A stretch of DNA of 64,000 nt. Source: Leucobacter weissii. Its GTDB lineage: Bacteria > Actinomycetota > Actinomycetes > Actinomycetales > Microbacteriaceae. The stretch spans positions 1-64,000 of the forward strand of contig NZ_JAGDYM010000015.1 in the NCBI RefSeq assembly GCF_017565745.1, in the 5' to 3' direction. This document shows, in pieces, positions 31,973 to 42,000 of this stretch (its first letter is position 1; every line of letters begins with the position of its first letter). The notes under the pieces are model-generated. The model was not told where the DNA came from. It worked only from the letters and a program-made list of their open reading frames with translations, and searched no databases. The position numbers and the translations under genes were made by a program.

Positions 31973-34279
31973 CTACCGCACGACGCGAAGCGTTCTCGCG
32001 CCGCTGGTCGCGGACTCCTGCCTCGGGGTGGAGAGGATCCGCACCCGGATCTTGCGGGTGCCCGACTTCAATTCGGGCAGCCGCACCGAGACCTTTCCGT
32101 TCGCCGCGACGGAGAGCCGCTTCGACGCGATCCGCTTCTTCCCATCCAGCACCACCACGGTGCCGCTCGGTCGCGCCTTCGCCGCACCCGGGATCCTGAC
32201 CGAGACGGTCGCACGAGCACGCTGCGACGTCTTGATCCGCGGCTTCGAGAGCTTCACGGACACCTTGGGCTTCGCCTTGAGCACTCGCAGCCCGGCCTTC
32301 GCCGTCGAGGCCTCGAAACGCTCGTTCCCGCCGTAGGCAGCGGTCACGATGCGCTTGCCCGGCTGCAGCGCGCGAGTCAGCGGGATCCGTGCCGTGCCGT
32401 TCCTGAGCGTCCCCGTGTAGTTCTTGCCCCCGGCCCTCACGGTCACGCGCCCGCTCGGCGAGCCCTGCTCGGACCTGACGGTCACGGTGGCGACCGTGCC
32501 GCTCCCGTAGCGGAGCTTGCCGGGCTTCAGTGCGACCCGGGTCGTGGTCGCCGCGGCATGCGCGTGGTGATCGTCGACCGAGACGGTCACCGGCTCCGAG
32601 CGCGCGTACTCCGTGCCGTTCGGCAGCAGGAGGCGCGCGAAGACCTCGGCGCCGTCGAGCGCCGGATCCGCGCTCAGCGCGAGCGCGCTGCCGTTCTGCC
32701 CGGCCACGGGCTGCGCCTCGTCCTGCCCGACCCGCTGCACCAGCCATTCCCAGCGATCCACGATCGATGCCGGCTCGACCGTCGCCGTGAGCTCGATCGG
32801 GTCGTCCGAATGGTAGTGAGCGGCCAGACCGGCGATCGTCACCTTGCGCACCGGACCGTGCCCGTGATCGTCGATGTCGATCCGCGCCGGTTCCGCGATG
32901 CGCGGCGCGCCGCCGGAGGCGGGGTTCAGGGTCGCTCGGACCTCCACGCCGTGCAGCGCCTGCTCAGCGGTCAGGGTGTGCGTCAGACCGCTCGCCCCGG
33001 GGATGACGGACCAGTGCTCGGTGCCGGGCCACTTCCATTCCCAGACGATCGCGTCTCCCGCCGCGGGTGCCGGGTCGGCGGTCAACGAGAACGCGATCGG
33101 GGATCCCGAGTGGTAGTGGTGGGAGATCGGAGCCAGGGTGAGCGACGGCTCAGGAACCGGGGTGAGCACGAAGCCGCGCGCGGCGCCGTTCACGGTCGCG
33201 GAGCCGACGATCTGCCCCTGTTCGTTCACATCGTTGGCCGCGAGCAGGTTCACCTCGGCCGGCTTGTCGCCGACGCGCGTGTTCAGGTCGACCGGTCCGT
33301 GCGCGTCCCAGGCGACGGCCGCACCGCCGAAGGAGGAGTTGCCCGCGAACTTCGTGACGCCACCGACGATCAACCCGTCGGAGGTCGCCGCGCTCGCCAC
33401 GCCGTGGGGGAACTCCGTGCTCGCTTCGAGCGGCAACTGGGTGGGCTGCCCCTCGGCATCCCAGCTGACCGCAATATCGGCGCTGCCCATCTTCGCCTTG
33501 CCGACCGCCGAACCGTCGTCCTCCACATCCGCGATGCTCGGCGTGCTCGACCCCTCGAGCTGAGCCAGGACCCGTCCCTCGCCCGATGCGGACCAGACCA
33601 CGACATGGCTCTCGTCGTGCGTATGATCGCCGTGCGGGACGACGAGCGTGGCCGTGCCGCCGACAACGCCGGTCTCGGAGATGCGCGCGGCTGCCGAGCG
33701 TTTCACGGTGACGCCGGCGTCGAGCGCCGGCGCTGCGAGCTCGGAGACCGCGCCCCCGCTGCGCAGCACGAGCGCCTTCGAGTCGGCGGTCCCGACGGCG
33801 TCCCCCGCGTCGTTGACGTCGTTGAGGATGCCGCGGCCGTTCTCGGAGAGACCGCTCTCATGGAGCGGCAGGCGATCCCGGCCCCAGCGGATCGGGATGC
33901 TGCTGCCGCCGGAGTTGAAGGCCTCGCCGACGATCACGCGATCGCTGTTGATGTCGAACCCGCGGGAGAAGTTCGAACCCTCGAGGTTCGCCAGCTCGTG
34001 CGCGTGGAAGTGGTCCCCGTGCCGCTCCCAGAGCACCGTGCGCTGCGGCTGCGCGCTGCTCGTCGGGCGGGTGATGCCGACGACGTCGCCCGTCTCGTTG
34101 ATGCCGAGCGCGCTCGCCGTGACACCGTCGTTCGTCGGGCTGAGCAACTCGAGCGTGTACGCGTCGGCGACGTGCGCGTGCCCGTCGTGGTGATCCGCGG
34201 ACATCGCGGCGGGTGCTGCGCTGAGCACGAGCGCTCCGCTGACCCCGAGCGCCAGAGCGCCCTTGAATAATCTCGGCAT
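31973..34279 (-). CDS. secreted His-rich surface protein with HYHS and Ig-like domains
   Basis: The 768-residue product has a signal peptide (residues 1-28) followed at once by DHHDGHAHV. Residues 40-400 are a repeat-rich region with many GxVVG-like turns (extracellular HAF or beta-propeller type). Two repeats near 405-490 and 500-580 open with HYHSGSPI and HYHSDDPI, similar to the HYH-containing repeats of actinobacterial surface proteins associated with metal ABC transporters. A DDHHAHA stretch and two Ig-like domains follow, ending in LRVVR without a membrane helix. The His clusters suggest zinc or another transition metal. The gene is monocistronic, and a palindrome like a metal-repressor operator lies 100 bases upstream. 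Confidence 0.75.
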   Translation of the reverse strand: MPRLFKGALALGVSGALVLSAAPAAMSADHHDGHAHVADAYTLELLSPTNDGVTASALGINETGDVVGITRPTSSAQPQRTVLWERHGDHFHAHELANLEGSNFSRGFDINSDRVIVGEAFNSGGSSIPIRWGRDRLPLHESGLSENGRGILNDVNDAGDAVGTADSKALVLRSGGAVSELAAPALDAGVTVKRSAAARISETGVVGGTATLVVPHGDHTHDESHVVVWSASGEGRVLAQLEGSSTPSIADVEDDGSAVGKAKMGSADIAVSWDAEGQPTQLPLEASTEFPHGVASAATSDGLIVGGVTKFAGNSSFGGAAVAWDAHGPVDLNTRVGDKPAEVNLLAANDVNEQGQIVGSATVNGAARGFVLTPVPEPSLTLAPISHHYHSGSPIAFSLTADPAPAAGDAIVWEWKWPGTEHWSVIPGASGLTHTLTAEQALHGVEVRATLNPASGGAPRIAEPARIDIDDHGHGPVRKVTIAGLAAHYHSDDPIELTATVEPASIVDRWEWLVQRVGQDEAQPVAGQNGSALALSADPALDGAEVFARLLLPNGTEYARSEPVTVSVDDHHAHAAATTTRVALKPGKLRYGSGTVATVTVRSEQGSPSGRVTVRAGGKNYTGTLRNGTARIPLTRALQPGKRIVTAAYGGNERFEASTAKAGLRVLKAKPKVSVKLSKPRIKTSQRARATVSVRIPGAAKARPSGTVVVLDGKKRIASKRLSVAANGKVSVRLPELKSGTRKIRVRILSTPRQESATSGARTLRVVR

Positions 34280-34381
34280 GCCTACCGAACCTTTCGTCTT
34301 CGTGTGATGTCTCTGCGTCGGTTCTCGAAACCGAGGTGCGCGCAGACGCGGCCGTGCGTCTTCTGCTCGGCCGCTTCATAC

Positions 34382-34404
34382 ATGATAACGAGTTTTATTC
34401 TCAT
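34382..34404. promoter_or_regulatory. candidate metal-repressor (Zur/Fur-like) operator
   Basis: ATGATAA-cgagtttta-TTCTCAT is a near-perfect palindrome (6 of 7 pairs) in a rare A/T-rich patch. The inner TGATAACGAGTTTTA resembles a Zur box. It lies 103 bases upstream of the His-rich surface-protein gene, which is read leftward. Confidence 0.45.
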
Positions 34405-34540
34405 TTATTGACCGCGAGTATTCCAGGCATGATCGCGACGGGATCACCGGAGCGCAAGGAGAGCGCAGCGCGTCATCTCCCGCGCTCCTTCGCGGCTCGA
34501 CTCCCCGGGGCATCGGGAGAGCGGCATCGCCGACCTCAGC

Positions 34541-35506
34541 TCAGCGGCGGACCACGCGCAGCGACTTCGCAGAACTGCGCTTCTTCTCGATCGTGCTGCT
34601 GCCGAGATAACTGGCCGAGATCCGATACTCGCCCGCTTTGCGGACGGCCGGGAGCGTGACGACGACTTTGCCCCGGTGCGCAGACCTCAGAGTCACCGTC
34701 TTGACCGTCGTCTTCCCCCGCTTGATGGCGACCTTCCCGCCGGGCCTCGGGATACCGGTCGCCGTCACACGCACCGTCGCCTTCGCTTTCGCCCCCGCAC
34801 GCACACGCTTCTTCGACAGACCGACCGAAACCCTGGGGACGGCCTTCTTCACGGTGTACCCGACCGTCTTCGTGACCGGGGCGGCACCCGGCGCGGAAGG
34901 CCGGAAGGCGGCGACGAGCGTGCGTTTGCCCACTCTGAGATTCGCCGGAAGCGCATAGTCGACCGGATCTCCCCAGCCGGCATCCGCTCGCGGCGTGGCC
35001 GTGAGCGCCTTCCCATCGACCGCGAGGGAGACGAAGCCCAGCGTCGTGGACGGCTCGAAGCTGACCGTTGCCCGTTCCGAGCGGCCGTACCGCTGCACCG
35101 AGCGCGTGAAGGAGACACTCACCACGATCTCGGGGGGTTGCTCGGTGTCGACGAACTTGATGATCGTCGATCCGCCGCAACCCGCGCTGACCCCGATCTG
35201 CACGCCGTGCGGCCATCGCTCGGCCAGCGCGAGCGAGAACACGAAGTCGCCGTCGGCGTCGGCGGTCGTGTATTCGTAGATGTACGGGCCTCCGCTCGTC
35301 TGCCAGAAATACAGTTCGACCTCGGCCAGGGCCGCGCACCCGGTTCCCGACACCTCCAGGGTCCCGTCGACCGGCACGGGGTTCGGGCCGACTTCGAGGC
35401 CCACGTCGGCGTGCGCCGCAGCCGGCAGAGTCAGCGCGCCGACGACCAGCGCGAGTACCGCGAGAACCGAGACGCCCGTTCGGGTCATGCTTCGCCGTCG
35501 AGACAT
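34541..35506 (-). CDS. secreted Ig-like protein (321 aa)
   Basis: A twin-Arg-containing signal peptide (SRRRSMTRTGVSVLAVLALVV, about residues 1-32) ends at AHADV. An N-terminal beta domain with two cysteines (GTGCAAL, SAGCGG) follows. Two Ig-like domains make up the rest (about 125-215 and 220-321), ending SSAKSLRVVRR. There is no membrane anchor or sorting signal. GGGGGAG lies 3 bases before the ATG at 35506. It shares the Ig module and basic C-terminal ending with the 768- and 368-residue secreted proteins, so all three probably decorate the wall. The function is unknown. Confidence 0.75.
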   Translation of the reverse strand: MSRRRSMTRTGVSVLAVLALVVGALTLPAAAHADVGLEVGPNPVPVDGTLEVSGTGCAALAEVELYFWQTSGGPYIYEYTTADADGDFVFSLALAERWPHGVQIGVSAGCGGSTIIKFVDTEQPPEIVVSVSFTRSVQRYGRSERATVSFEPSTTLGFVSLAVDGKALTATPRADAGWGDPVDYALPANLRVGKRTLVAAFRPSAPGAAPVTKTVGYTVKKAVPRVSVGLSKKRVRAGAKAKATVRVTATGIPRPGGKVAIKRGKTTVKTVTLRSAHRGKVVVTLPAVRKAGEYRISASYLGSSTIEKKRSSAKSLRVVRR

Positions 35507-35771
35507 GGTCTCCCCCTGTTCGAGTCGCGGTTTCGCGACGATCCCCGCGGATACCGGGGCTTCTGCGAGAAACGCTACTCGAAGCGTGCGCTCCGCACCA
35601 GCAAAACCTCGGATCGGGCGACTGGAGGCGCACCCCACGACGAGAATGATGCTCTGCTCCCGCCGCGGAGGGTGCTTCCCGTGCCGGAGCGCCATTCTCC
35701 CCGCCGGGGCAGGAGTGCCTGCACGCCGAGCCCGTCCCGGGCTCGGAAGTCCGCTGCACCGACGCGACCAC

Positions 35772-35777
35772 TACAAT
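35772..35777 (+). promoter_or_regulatory. -10 element of the tRNA gene
   Basis: TACAAT lies 16 bases before the mature tRNA 5' end. No clear -35 hexamer is visible. Confidence 0.5.
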
Positions 35778-35793
35778 GGTGAGGTTACCCAGG

Positions 35794-35867
35794 GGGGCGT
35801 TAGCTCAGCCGGTTAGAGCAGCGGACTCATAATCCGTCGGTCGCGGGTTCAAGCCCCGCACGCCCCA
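35794..35867 (+). tRNA. tRNA with CAT anticodon (Met or lysidine-Ile)
   Basis: The 74-nt gene folds fully. The acceptor is GGGGCGT/ACGCCCC, the D-arm is AGCTCAGCCGGTTAGAGC, the anticodon stem is GCGGA/TCCGT with loop CTCATAA, and the T-arm is GCGGG/CCCGC with TTCAAGC. The anticodon is CAT. The variable region GGTCG and the stem suit tRNA-Ile2 or elongator Met; sequence alone does not settle which. CCA is not encoded exactly. Confidence 0.9.
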
Positions 35868-35907
35868 CCCAGTTCCGGCCCTGCAATCCCACACGCCGCC
35901 CGTGGTC

Positions 35908-35930
35908 CTGAGGACCGAAACGGCCCTCAG
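35908..35930 (+). terminator. hairpin after the tRNA
   Basis: CTGAGG-a-CCG pairs with CGG-c-CCTCAG around an AAA loop, 40 bases downstream of the tRNA. It probably ends the tRNA transcript. Confidence 0.5.
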
Positions 35931-35975
35931 CGCCGTGGCCGCGCAACGCGGTGCGTTGCTCCAAGCGGCCGGGCG

Positions 35976-36030
35976 GGGTTCGAGCCCCGCACGCCCCACC
36001 CAGTTCCGGCCCTGCGCACCCACACGCCGC
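35976..36030 (+). repeat. partial duplicate of the tRNA 3' end and its flank
   Basis: These 55 bases match 35845-35899 (T-arm, acceptor 3' strand and 32 bases of flank) at 51 of 55 positions, 131 bases downstream. The 5' half of a tRNA is missing; a 7-bp hairpin (GCAACGC/GCGTTGC, 35943-35959) precedes it. This pattern suggests an old attachment-site duplication or a decayed second tRNA. Confidence 0.75.
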
Positions 36031-36176
36031 TTCCCCCCTCCGACGAGTTGAGGACGCGAATGACGGCTATCCGGGAGCTGAAACCGTCATATGCGTCCCC
36101 GGCCTCGGGAAGCCTGAGGGGAGGGGGACGCGCAGCGCCGTCTGGCAGAGACCGGGGACGACAGCAGCGAAGTACA
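36031..36176. other. noncoding tail with two inverted repeats
   Basis: ATGACGG/CCGTCAT (36060-36066 and 36084-36090) and GCGTCCCC/GGGGACGC (36093-36100 and 36124-36131) are perfect inverted repeats. The second is well placed to terminate the leftward DMT-transporter transcript. No gene is seen. Confidence 0.45.
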
Positions 36177-37172
36177 TCAGCTTTTCGCGCGCGGAACCCG
36201 AATGTTGCCGGTCCACGGCTCCTCGAGGACGTTCCTGCCGGTCTGCGGGTGGAATCGAGCGAGTCCGATGACCCCGATGAGCGCGACGATGCCGGTCAGG
36301 ATGAACGACGAGATCGCCCACATCGGGGCGTTCGCGGCCTCCTGCAGCACGACGATGCCGATGAGTATCGCCACCAGCGGGTCGATCACCGTGAGTCCGG
36401 CGATGACGAGATCCGGCGGACCCGACGAGTAGGCGTTCTGCACGAACACCATCCCGAGCAGTGCGCCGATCAGGAGCGCCGCGACGCACAGCCAGGTGAG
36501 CCAATCGAACTCGTTCTGCTGCACCCGGCCGATCACCGTCTTGGCGAAGGTCGCGACGAAGCCGTAGAGGACCCCGGCTCCGACGATGTAGAACAGCGCA
36601 ACGGCCCGGTGCCTGAGCATGACGAACAGCACGACGGTCACGGTCAGCACCACGGCGTAGATGATCAGGATCGTCAGCAGCTTCTGGTCGGTGACCGGAC
36701 GATCGGCCGCGGTGAAGGCGGCGATGGTGACGAAGGTCACGATGCCTCCGACGCACATCGCGAGAGACACCATCGCGCGCTTCGGCAGCCGCACCCCGCT
36801 CATGCGGGAGTTGAGGACGGCGGTGATCACCATTGCGACCACCCCGATCGGCTGCACGACGATGAGCGGAGAGAGCGCGAGCGCGCCGATCTGGAACACG
36901 ACGGCGAGCCCGAGCAGCACGGTGCCGACCACCCACGAGGGACGGCGCAGCAACCCGCCCACCTGCCTGAGCGACAGACCGGATCCTGCGCTCTCGCCGG
37001 TGAGGCGCTCGACCTTGTTGAGCCCCCGCGACTGGTACTGCGCGCCGAACGACATGAGGGCCGCGCCGACGAGGGCGACCGGAATCCCCCAGAACTGCTT
37101 CGGGTCGAGCGTCGTGATCTCGGAGAGATCCTCGGCGAGCACCACCATCTCGGGCAACACCGCGTGCATCAT
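36177..37172 (-). CDS. DMT-family transporter (EamA/NIPA-like)
   Basis: This 331-residue integral membrane protein has about nine to ten hydrophobic helices with short loops. Typical drug/metabolite-transporter words are visible: FGAQYQSRG near the N-terminus, LSPLIVVQPIGVVAMVIT, and AGLTVIDPLVAILIGIVVLQE. The family moves small metabolites or, in NIPA-like members, magnesium; the substrate cannot be deduced. GGAGGAGC precedes two adjacent ATGs (37172, 37169). It lies 43 bases after gmk on the same strand but is probably a separate unit. Confidence 0.8.
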   Translation of the reverse strand: MMHAVLPEMVVLAEDLSEITTLDPKQFWGIPVALVGAALMSFGAQYQSRGLNKVERLTGESAGSGLSLRQVGGLLRRPSWVVGTVLLGLAVVFQIGALALSPLIVVQPIGVVAMVITAVLNSRMSGVRLPKRAMVSLAMCVGGIVTFVTIAAFTAADRPVTDQKLLTILIIYAVVLTVTVVLFVMLRHRAVALFYIVGAGVLYGFVATFAKTVIGRVQQNEFDWLTWLCVAALLIGALLGMVFVQNAYSSGPPDLVIAGLTVIDPLVAILIGIVVLQEAANAPMWAISSFILTGIVALIGVIGLARFHPQTGRNVLEEPWTGNIRVPRAKS

Positions 37173-37215
37173 GCTCCTCCGACGCCCCGGGCGCGGAACC
37201 GCTCGCGGACCGGGC

Positions 37216-38130
37216 TCACCGGGCGACGCCGTTCATGATCTCCACCAGCGCTGCCGCGGCTCGGGGCACCTCGTCGTTCACGATGACCGCGTCGAACTCC
37301 TCGGCTGCGGCGAGTTCCACCTTCGCGGTCTCGAGCCGCCTGGTCCGCTCCTCCTCGTCCTCGGTCCCGCGTCCGAGCAGCCGCCCGACCAGCGCATCCC
37401 AGCTCGGCGGCGCCAGGAACACCAGCTTGGCCTCGGGCATGCTCGCCCGCACCTGCCTGGCGCCCTGCAGGTCGATCTCCAGCAGGATCCGCACTCCGCG
37501 GTCGCTCGCCTCGACGACCGGTCCCCTCGGCGTGCCGTAGCGGTACCGGTTGTGCACGGTGGCCCATTCGAGCAGCTCGTCGGCGGCGAGCATCCGGTCG
37601 AAGGCCTCGTCATCCACGAAGAAGTAGTGACGACCGTGCTCCTCCCCCGGCCGAGGCGGACGCGTGGTGACCGAGACGGAGTGCTCGATGCCGGGGTAGT
37701 GCTCGCGCACGTATGCGGCGACCGTCCCCTTGCCGACGGCGGTGGGGCCCGCCAGCACCGTGAGCATCGGCGCGCCCGGCGCCGACGCCCCCACCCGCTC
37801 CCGGACGAAATCGATCAGCCTCGCTCGCTGCTTGGAGCCCAGACCGCCCAGTCGCTTGCGCGGGGAGATGGCGAGCTCCTCGAGGATCCGCAGGGACTTC
37901 ACCTCGCCGACCGAGGGAAACGTCTGCAGGAACTCGGGAACCCTGAGCGACGCGGCCGCGCTGTCCGCATCGCGGGAGTCCTCGATCGCCCGGAGCGGCG
38001 ACAGCTCGCCGCTCCGCAGGCGCTGCTTCAGCTCTGCACGACTCCGTCGGGCCGCCACCGCGGCCCGATTCGCCGCGACCCGATCCACTTCGGGCATCGG
38101 GGTGGATCTGCGCTGCTCAGTCATCGCCAC
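37216..38130 (-). CDS. gmk: guanylate kinase fused to an N-terminal mIHF domain
   Basis: The C-terminal 185 residues are guanylate kinase (GMP + ATP to GDP + ADP). The P-loop GPTAVGKGT (128-136), the GMP-binding [10 protein letters not shown] and the [10 protein letters not shown] segment are visible. Residues 15-110 match actinobacterial integration host factor: [36 protein letters not shown] and [11 protein letters not shown]. In mycobacteria mihF and gmk are separate neighbouring genes; here they form one reading frame. The protein could bind DNA through the helix-two-turn-helix of mIHF and make GDP. The start is GTG 38130, whose G is also the last base of the pyrF stop; ATG 38124 is an alternative. 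The gene is last in the pyr operon. Confidence 0.9.
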   Translation of the reverse strand: MAMTEQRRSTPMPEVDRVAANRAAVAARRSRAELKQRLRSGELSPLRAIEDSRDADSAAASLRVPEFLQTFPSVGEVKSLRILEELAISPRKRLGGLGSKQRARLIDFVRERVGASAPGAPMLTVLAGPTAVGKGTVAAYVREHYPGIEHSVSVTTRPPRPGEEHGRHYFFVDDEAFDRMLAADELLEWATVHNRYRYGTPRGPVVEASDRGVRILLEIDLQGARQVRASMPEAKLVFLAPPSWDALVGRLLGRGTEDEEERTRRLETAKVELAAAEEFDAVIVNDEVPRAAAALVEIMNGVAR

Positions 38131-39011
38131 TAATCTACCCCGTGGAGCGCCGCTGCGACGGCCTCGGCCCGGTCCGAGATCCTCGTGGAGAGTCCTTCGC
38201 GTCCGCCGGAGAGGATACTGCGCGACTCATTGGCGAGCAGCGCCCGTCCGAGTCCGCCGAAGATGGAGCCCGCATCCTCGATCCGAGCCCCCTGATGCCC
38301 GAAACCGGGGGCCAGAACCGGGAGCGCGGGATCGCTCGTCCCGTCGTCGGACGCGATGCCGTAGTCCGCGAGGCGCAGAGTGGCGCCGAGCACGACGCCC
38401 AGCGAGCCCACGGGCTCCCCCGCGAACTCCGCGGCGTTGAAGGAGCGAGCATCGGCCACCATCGCGGCGGCCACCGATCGGCCGTCGTCGCGCACGGCGC
38501 GCTGCACGTCTCCCGCCTCGGGGTTGGAGGTCGCCGCGAGGAGGAACAGCCCCTTCCCGCTGCCGCGCAGCCGCTCGAAGGCCCCGGCCAGGCTGCCGAA
38601 GCCCTGATAGGCGGCGACGGTCATCGCGTCGGCCTCGAGCGGCGACCCGGGGCTCAGCCAAGCCTCCGCGTAGGCGTCGAAGCTCGTGCCGATGTCGCCT
38701 CTCTTGCCGTCGGCGATGACCAGCAGTCCCGCCTGACGGGCGTCGGCGAGCACGCGTTCGAGTGCGCGATAGCCGGCCGACCCGAAGCGCTCGAAGAAGG
38801 CGACCTGAGGCTTGACGCAGGCGGCGACACCGGTTGCGGCCGCGACGACCTCGCGTCCCAGGGACTCCACGCCGTCGGCGTCGTCCGGCAGTCCCCAGAG
38901 GCCGAGGGTCTCCCGGCTCGGGTCGACGCCCGCGCAGAGGAAGCGATCGCCCGCGAACTCGGCGGCGAGCCGCGCCCCGAAGCTCGGAGGCTCGGCGCCG
39001 ATCCCGCTCAC
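38130..39011 (-). CDS. pyrF: orotidine-5'-phosphate decarboxylase (type 2)
   Basis: PyrF makes UMP from OMP, the last step of de novo pyrimidine synthesis. The catalytic Lys103 is in [10 protein letters not shown]. The long 293-residue form with [10 protein letters not shown] and [15 protein letters not shown] belongs to the mycobacterial type-2 family. Phosphate-binding [11 protein letters not shown] is near the C-terminus. The GTG start overlaps the carB stop by three bases and the stop shares one base with gmk. Confidence 0.93.
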   Translation of the reverse strand: MSGIGAEPPSFGARLAAEFAGDRFLCAGVDPSRETLGLWGLPDDADGVESLGREVVAAATGVAACVKPQVAFFERFGSAGYRALERVLADARQAGLLVIADGKRGDIGTSFDAYAEAWLSPGSPLEADAMTVAAYQGFGSLAGAFERLRGSGKGLFLLAATSNPEAGDVQRAVRDDGRSVAAAMVADARSFNAAEFAGEPVGSLGVVLGATLRLADYGIASDDGTSDPALPVLAPGFGHQGARIEDAGSIFGGLGRALLANESRSILSGGREGLSTRISDRAEAVAAALHGVD

Positions 39012-42000
39012 CGGGAGGCCTCGCGCGCCGCGATCCGATCCGCCTGGTACTCCTGCAGAGACTTCACCGCGAAGCCCTCGCCCTGCACCGAGATCGCTCC
39101 GACCGCGGCCGCGAGCTCCGGCGTCGTGGTGAACAGCGGTTTGTCCGCGGCGACGGTCGCGGCGCGGATCTCGTAGCCGTCGGCCCGCGCGGAACTGCCG
39201 CTCGGCGTGTTGATGACGATGTCGACCTCACCGCGCTCGATCAGGTCCACGACGCTCTCCGCGGAGGCGCCCTCGGCCCGCTCGGACTGCTTGCGGACGG
39301 TCGTGGCCTCGATGCCGTTGCGCGCGAGCACCACCTGGGTGCCCTGCGTCGCCAGGATCCTGAAGCCGAGCTCCTGCAGGCGCAGCGCGGGGAGCACGAT
39401 GTCGCGCTTGTCCCGGTCGTTCACCGAGATGAACACGGTGCCGGACTCCGGCAGCGGGCATCCGGCCGCCGACTGGCTCTTGGCGAAGGCGCGCGGGAAA
39501 TCCCGATCGAAGCCCATCACCTCGCCCGTCGAGCGCATCTCCGGCCCCAGCAGCGAGTCCACCACGCGACCGTCCCGCGTGCGGAAGCGCTTGAACGGCA
39601 GCACCGCCTCCTTCACCGCGACCGGCGCGTCGATCGGCGCGCGCGAGCCGTCCCGCTCGGGCAGCAGTCCGTCGTCGATCAGGCTCTGGATCGACTCCCC
39701 CGCCATGATGCGCGAGGCCGCCTTCGCCAGCGGGATGCCCAGCGCCTTCGACACGAACGGAACGGTACGAGAGGCCCGGGGATTCGCCTCCAGGACATAG
39801 AGCGAGCCCTGGGCGAACGCGAACTGGACGTTGAGGAGCCCGCGCACCCCGACGCCCTGGGCGATCCCGAGCGTGGCCTCGCGCACCTGCGCGATCTGCG
39901 CGTGGCCCAGCGTGATCGGCGGGAGAGTGCAGCTCGAGTCGCCCGAGTGGATCCCCGCCTCCTCGATGTGCTCCATGACGCCCCCGATGTAGAGCTGCTC
40001 GCCGTCGTAGAGCGCGTCGACGTCGATCTCGGTCGCATCGTCGAGGAAGTGATCGACCAGCAGCGGATGCCCAGGGCCCACCAGCGCGTGACCCCGGATC
40101 CGGTCGAAGTATCCGCTCAGCGACGGGGTGTCGTAGACGATCTCCATGCCGCGGCCGCCCAGCACGAAGGAGGGGCGCACGAGCACCGGATAGCCGATCT
40201 CCTCGGCGACGCGGATCGCGCCCTCCTCGTCGACGGCGGTGCCGTTGCGGGGAGCGGTGAGGCCCGCGCGCTCCAGGATGCCGGAGAAGGCGCCGCGCTC
40301 CTCGGCGAGGTCGATCTCCTCCGGCGTCGTCCCGAGGATCCGCACTCCGGCGTCCTTGAGCGGCTGGGCGAGGCCCAGCGCCGTCTGGCCGCCCAACTGG
40401 ACGACGACGCCGAGCAGCTCGCCGGAGGCCTGCTCCGCGTGGATCACCTCGAGGACGTCCTCCAGCGTCAGCGGCTCGAAGTAGAGGCGGTCGCTGGTGT
40501 CGTAGTCGGTCGAGACGGTCTCGGGGTTGCAGTTGATCATGATCGTCTCGAATCCGGCCTCGGAGAGGGCGAACGAGGCGTGCACGCAGGAGTAGTCGAA
40601 CTCGACGCCCTGCCCGATGCGATTGGGTCCGGACCCGAGAATCACGATCTTCCGGCGCCCCGACGCCGCGACCTCGGTCTCGAGGTCGTAGGACGAGTAG
40701 TGGTAGGGCGTGAGCGCGGGGAACTCCCCCGCGCAGGTGTCCACCGTCTTGTAGACCGGCCTGAGGCCGAGCCCGTGACGGAGGCCCCGGATCTCGGACT
40801 CGGAGACCCCGCGGATGGCCGCGATCTGCGCGTCGCTGAAACCGTGGTCCTTGGCCTCCCGCAGATCCTCGAGCGTCAGCTGGGCCGCCGCCGCCAGCCG
40901 CTCCGCCACCTCGTTGATCACCACGATCTGGTCGAGGAACCACGGGTCGATCGCGGTCGCCTCGTACACCTGCTCGATGGTCGCGCCGAGGCGCAGCGCC
41001 TGCTGCACGTCGACGATGCGGCCATCGGTGGGGCGGGCGATCGACGCGAGCAGCTGCTCGAGGCGTTCGTCCCCTTCGACAGGCTCGGACGACGGACCGA
41101 CGCGCTCGGGGGACGAGCCGGTCGAAGTGCCCGGCCCCAGCGGCACCGGGTCCCAGTGGAACGAGCTGCCCCGCTTCTCGAGGGAGCGCAGCGCCTTCTG
41201 CAGCGCCGTCGTGAAGTTGCGTCCGATGGCCATGGCCTCGCCGACCGACTTCATGGTCGTGGTCAGCGTGTCGTCCGCCGCCGGGAACTTCTCGAAGGCG
41301 AATCGGGGCGCCTTCACCACGACGTAGTCGATGGTCGGCTCGAAGCTGGCCGGCGTCTTCTGGGTGATGTCGTTGGGGATCTCGTCGAGACGGTAGCCGA
41401 TCGCGAGCTTGGCCGCGATCTTCGCGATCGGGAAGCCCGTCGCCTTCGAGGCGAGCGCGGAGGATCGCGAGACGCGGGGGTTCATCTCGATCACGATGAT
41501 GCGCCCGGTCGCCGGGTCGACCGCGAACTGGATGTTGCAGCCGCCGGTGTCGACGCCGACCGAGCGGATGATCTCGATGCCGATGTCGCGCAGCTTCTGG
41601 AACTCGCGATCGGTCAGCGTCAGCGCGGGGGCGACGGTGATCGAATCGCCCGTGTGCACGCCCACGGCGTCGACGTTCTCGATCGAGCAGACCACGACCG
41701 TGTTGTCGGCCTGGTCGCGCATGAGCTCGAGCTCGTACTCCTTCCATCCGAGGATGCTCTCCTCGAGCAGCACCTCGCTCGTGGGGCTGTAGTGCAGCCC
41801 GTCGCCCGCGATGCGGACCAGATCCTCCTCGGTGTAGGCGAATCCGGAGCCGAGTCCGCCCATCGTGAACGAGGGGCGCACCACGAGCGGGTAGCCGAGG
41901 TCCTTCGCGAACCCCTTCGCTTCCTCCAGCGTGCGCGCGACGTGCGAGCGGGCCACGTCGGCGCCGGCCTCGATCACGAGGTCCTTGAAGATCTGACGGT

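Noticed and set aside
35805-36023. A short minus frame across the tRNA and its duplicate
   Set aside because: It is translation of tRNA sequence; its repeat character comes from the duplicated 3' end.
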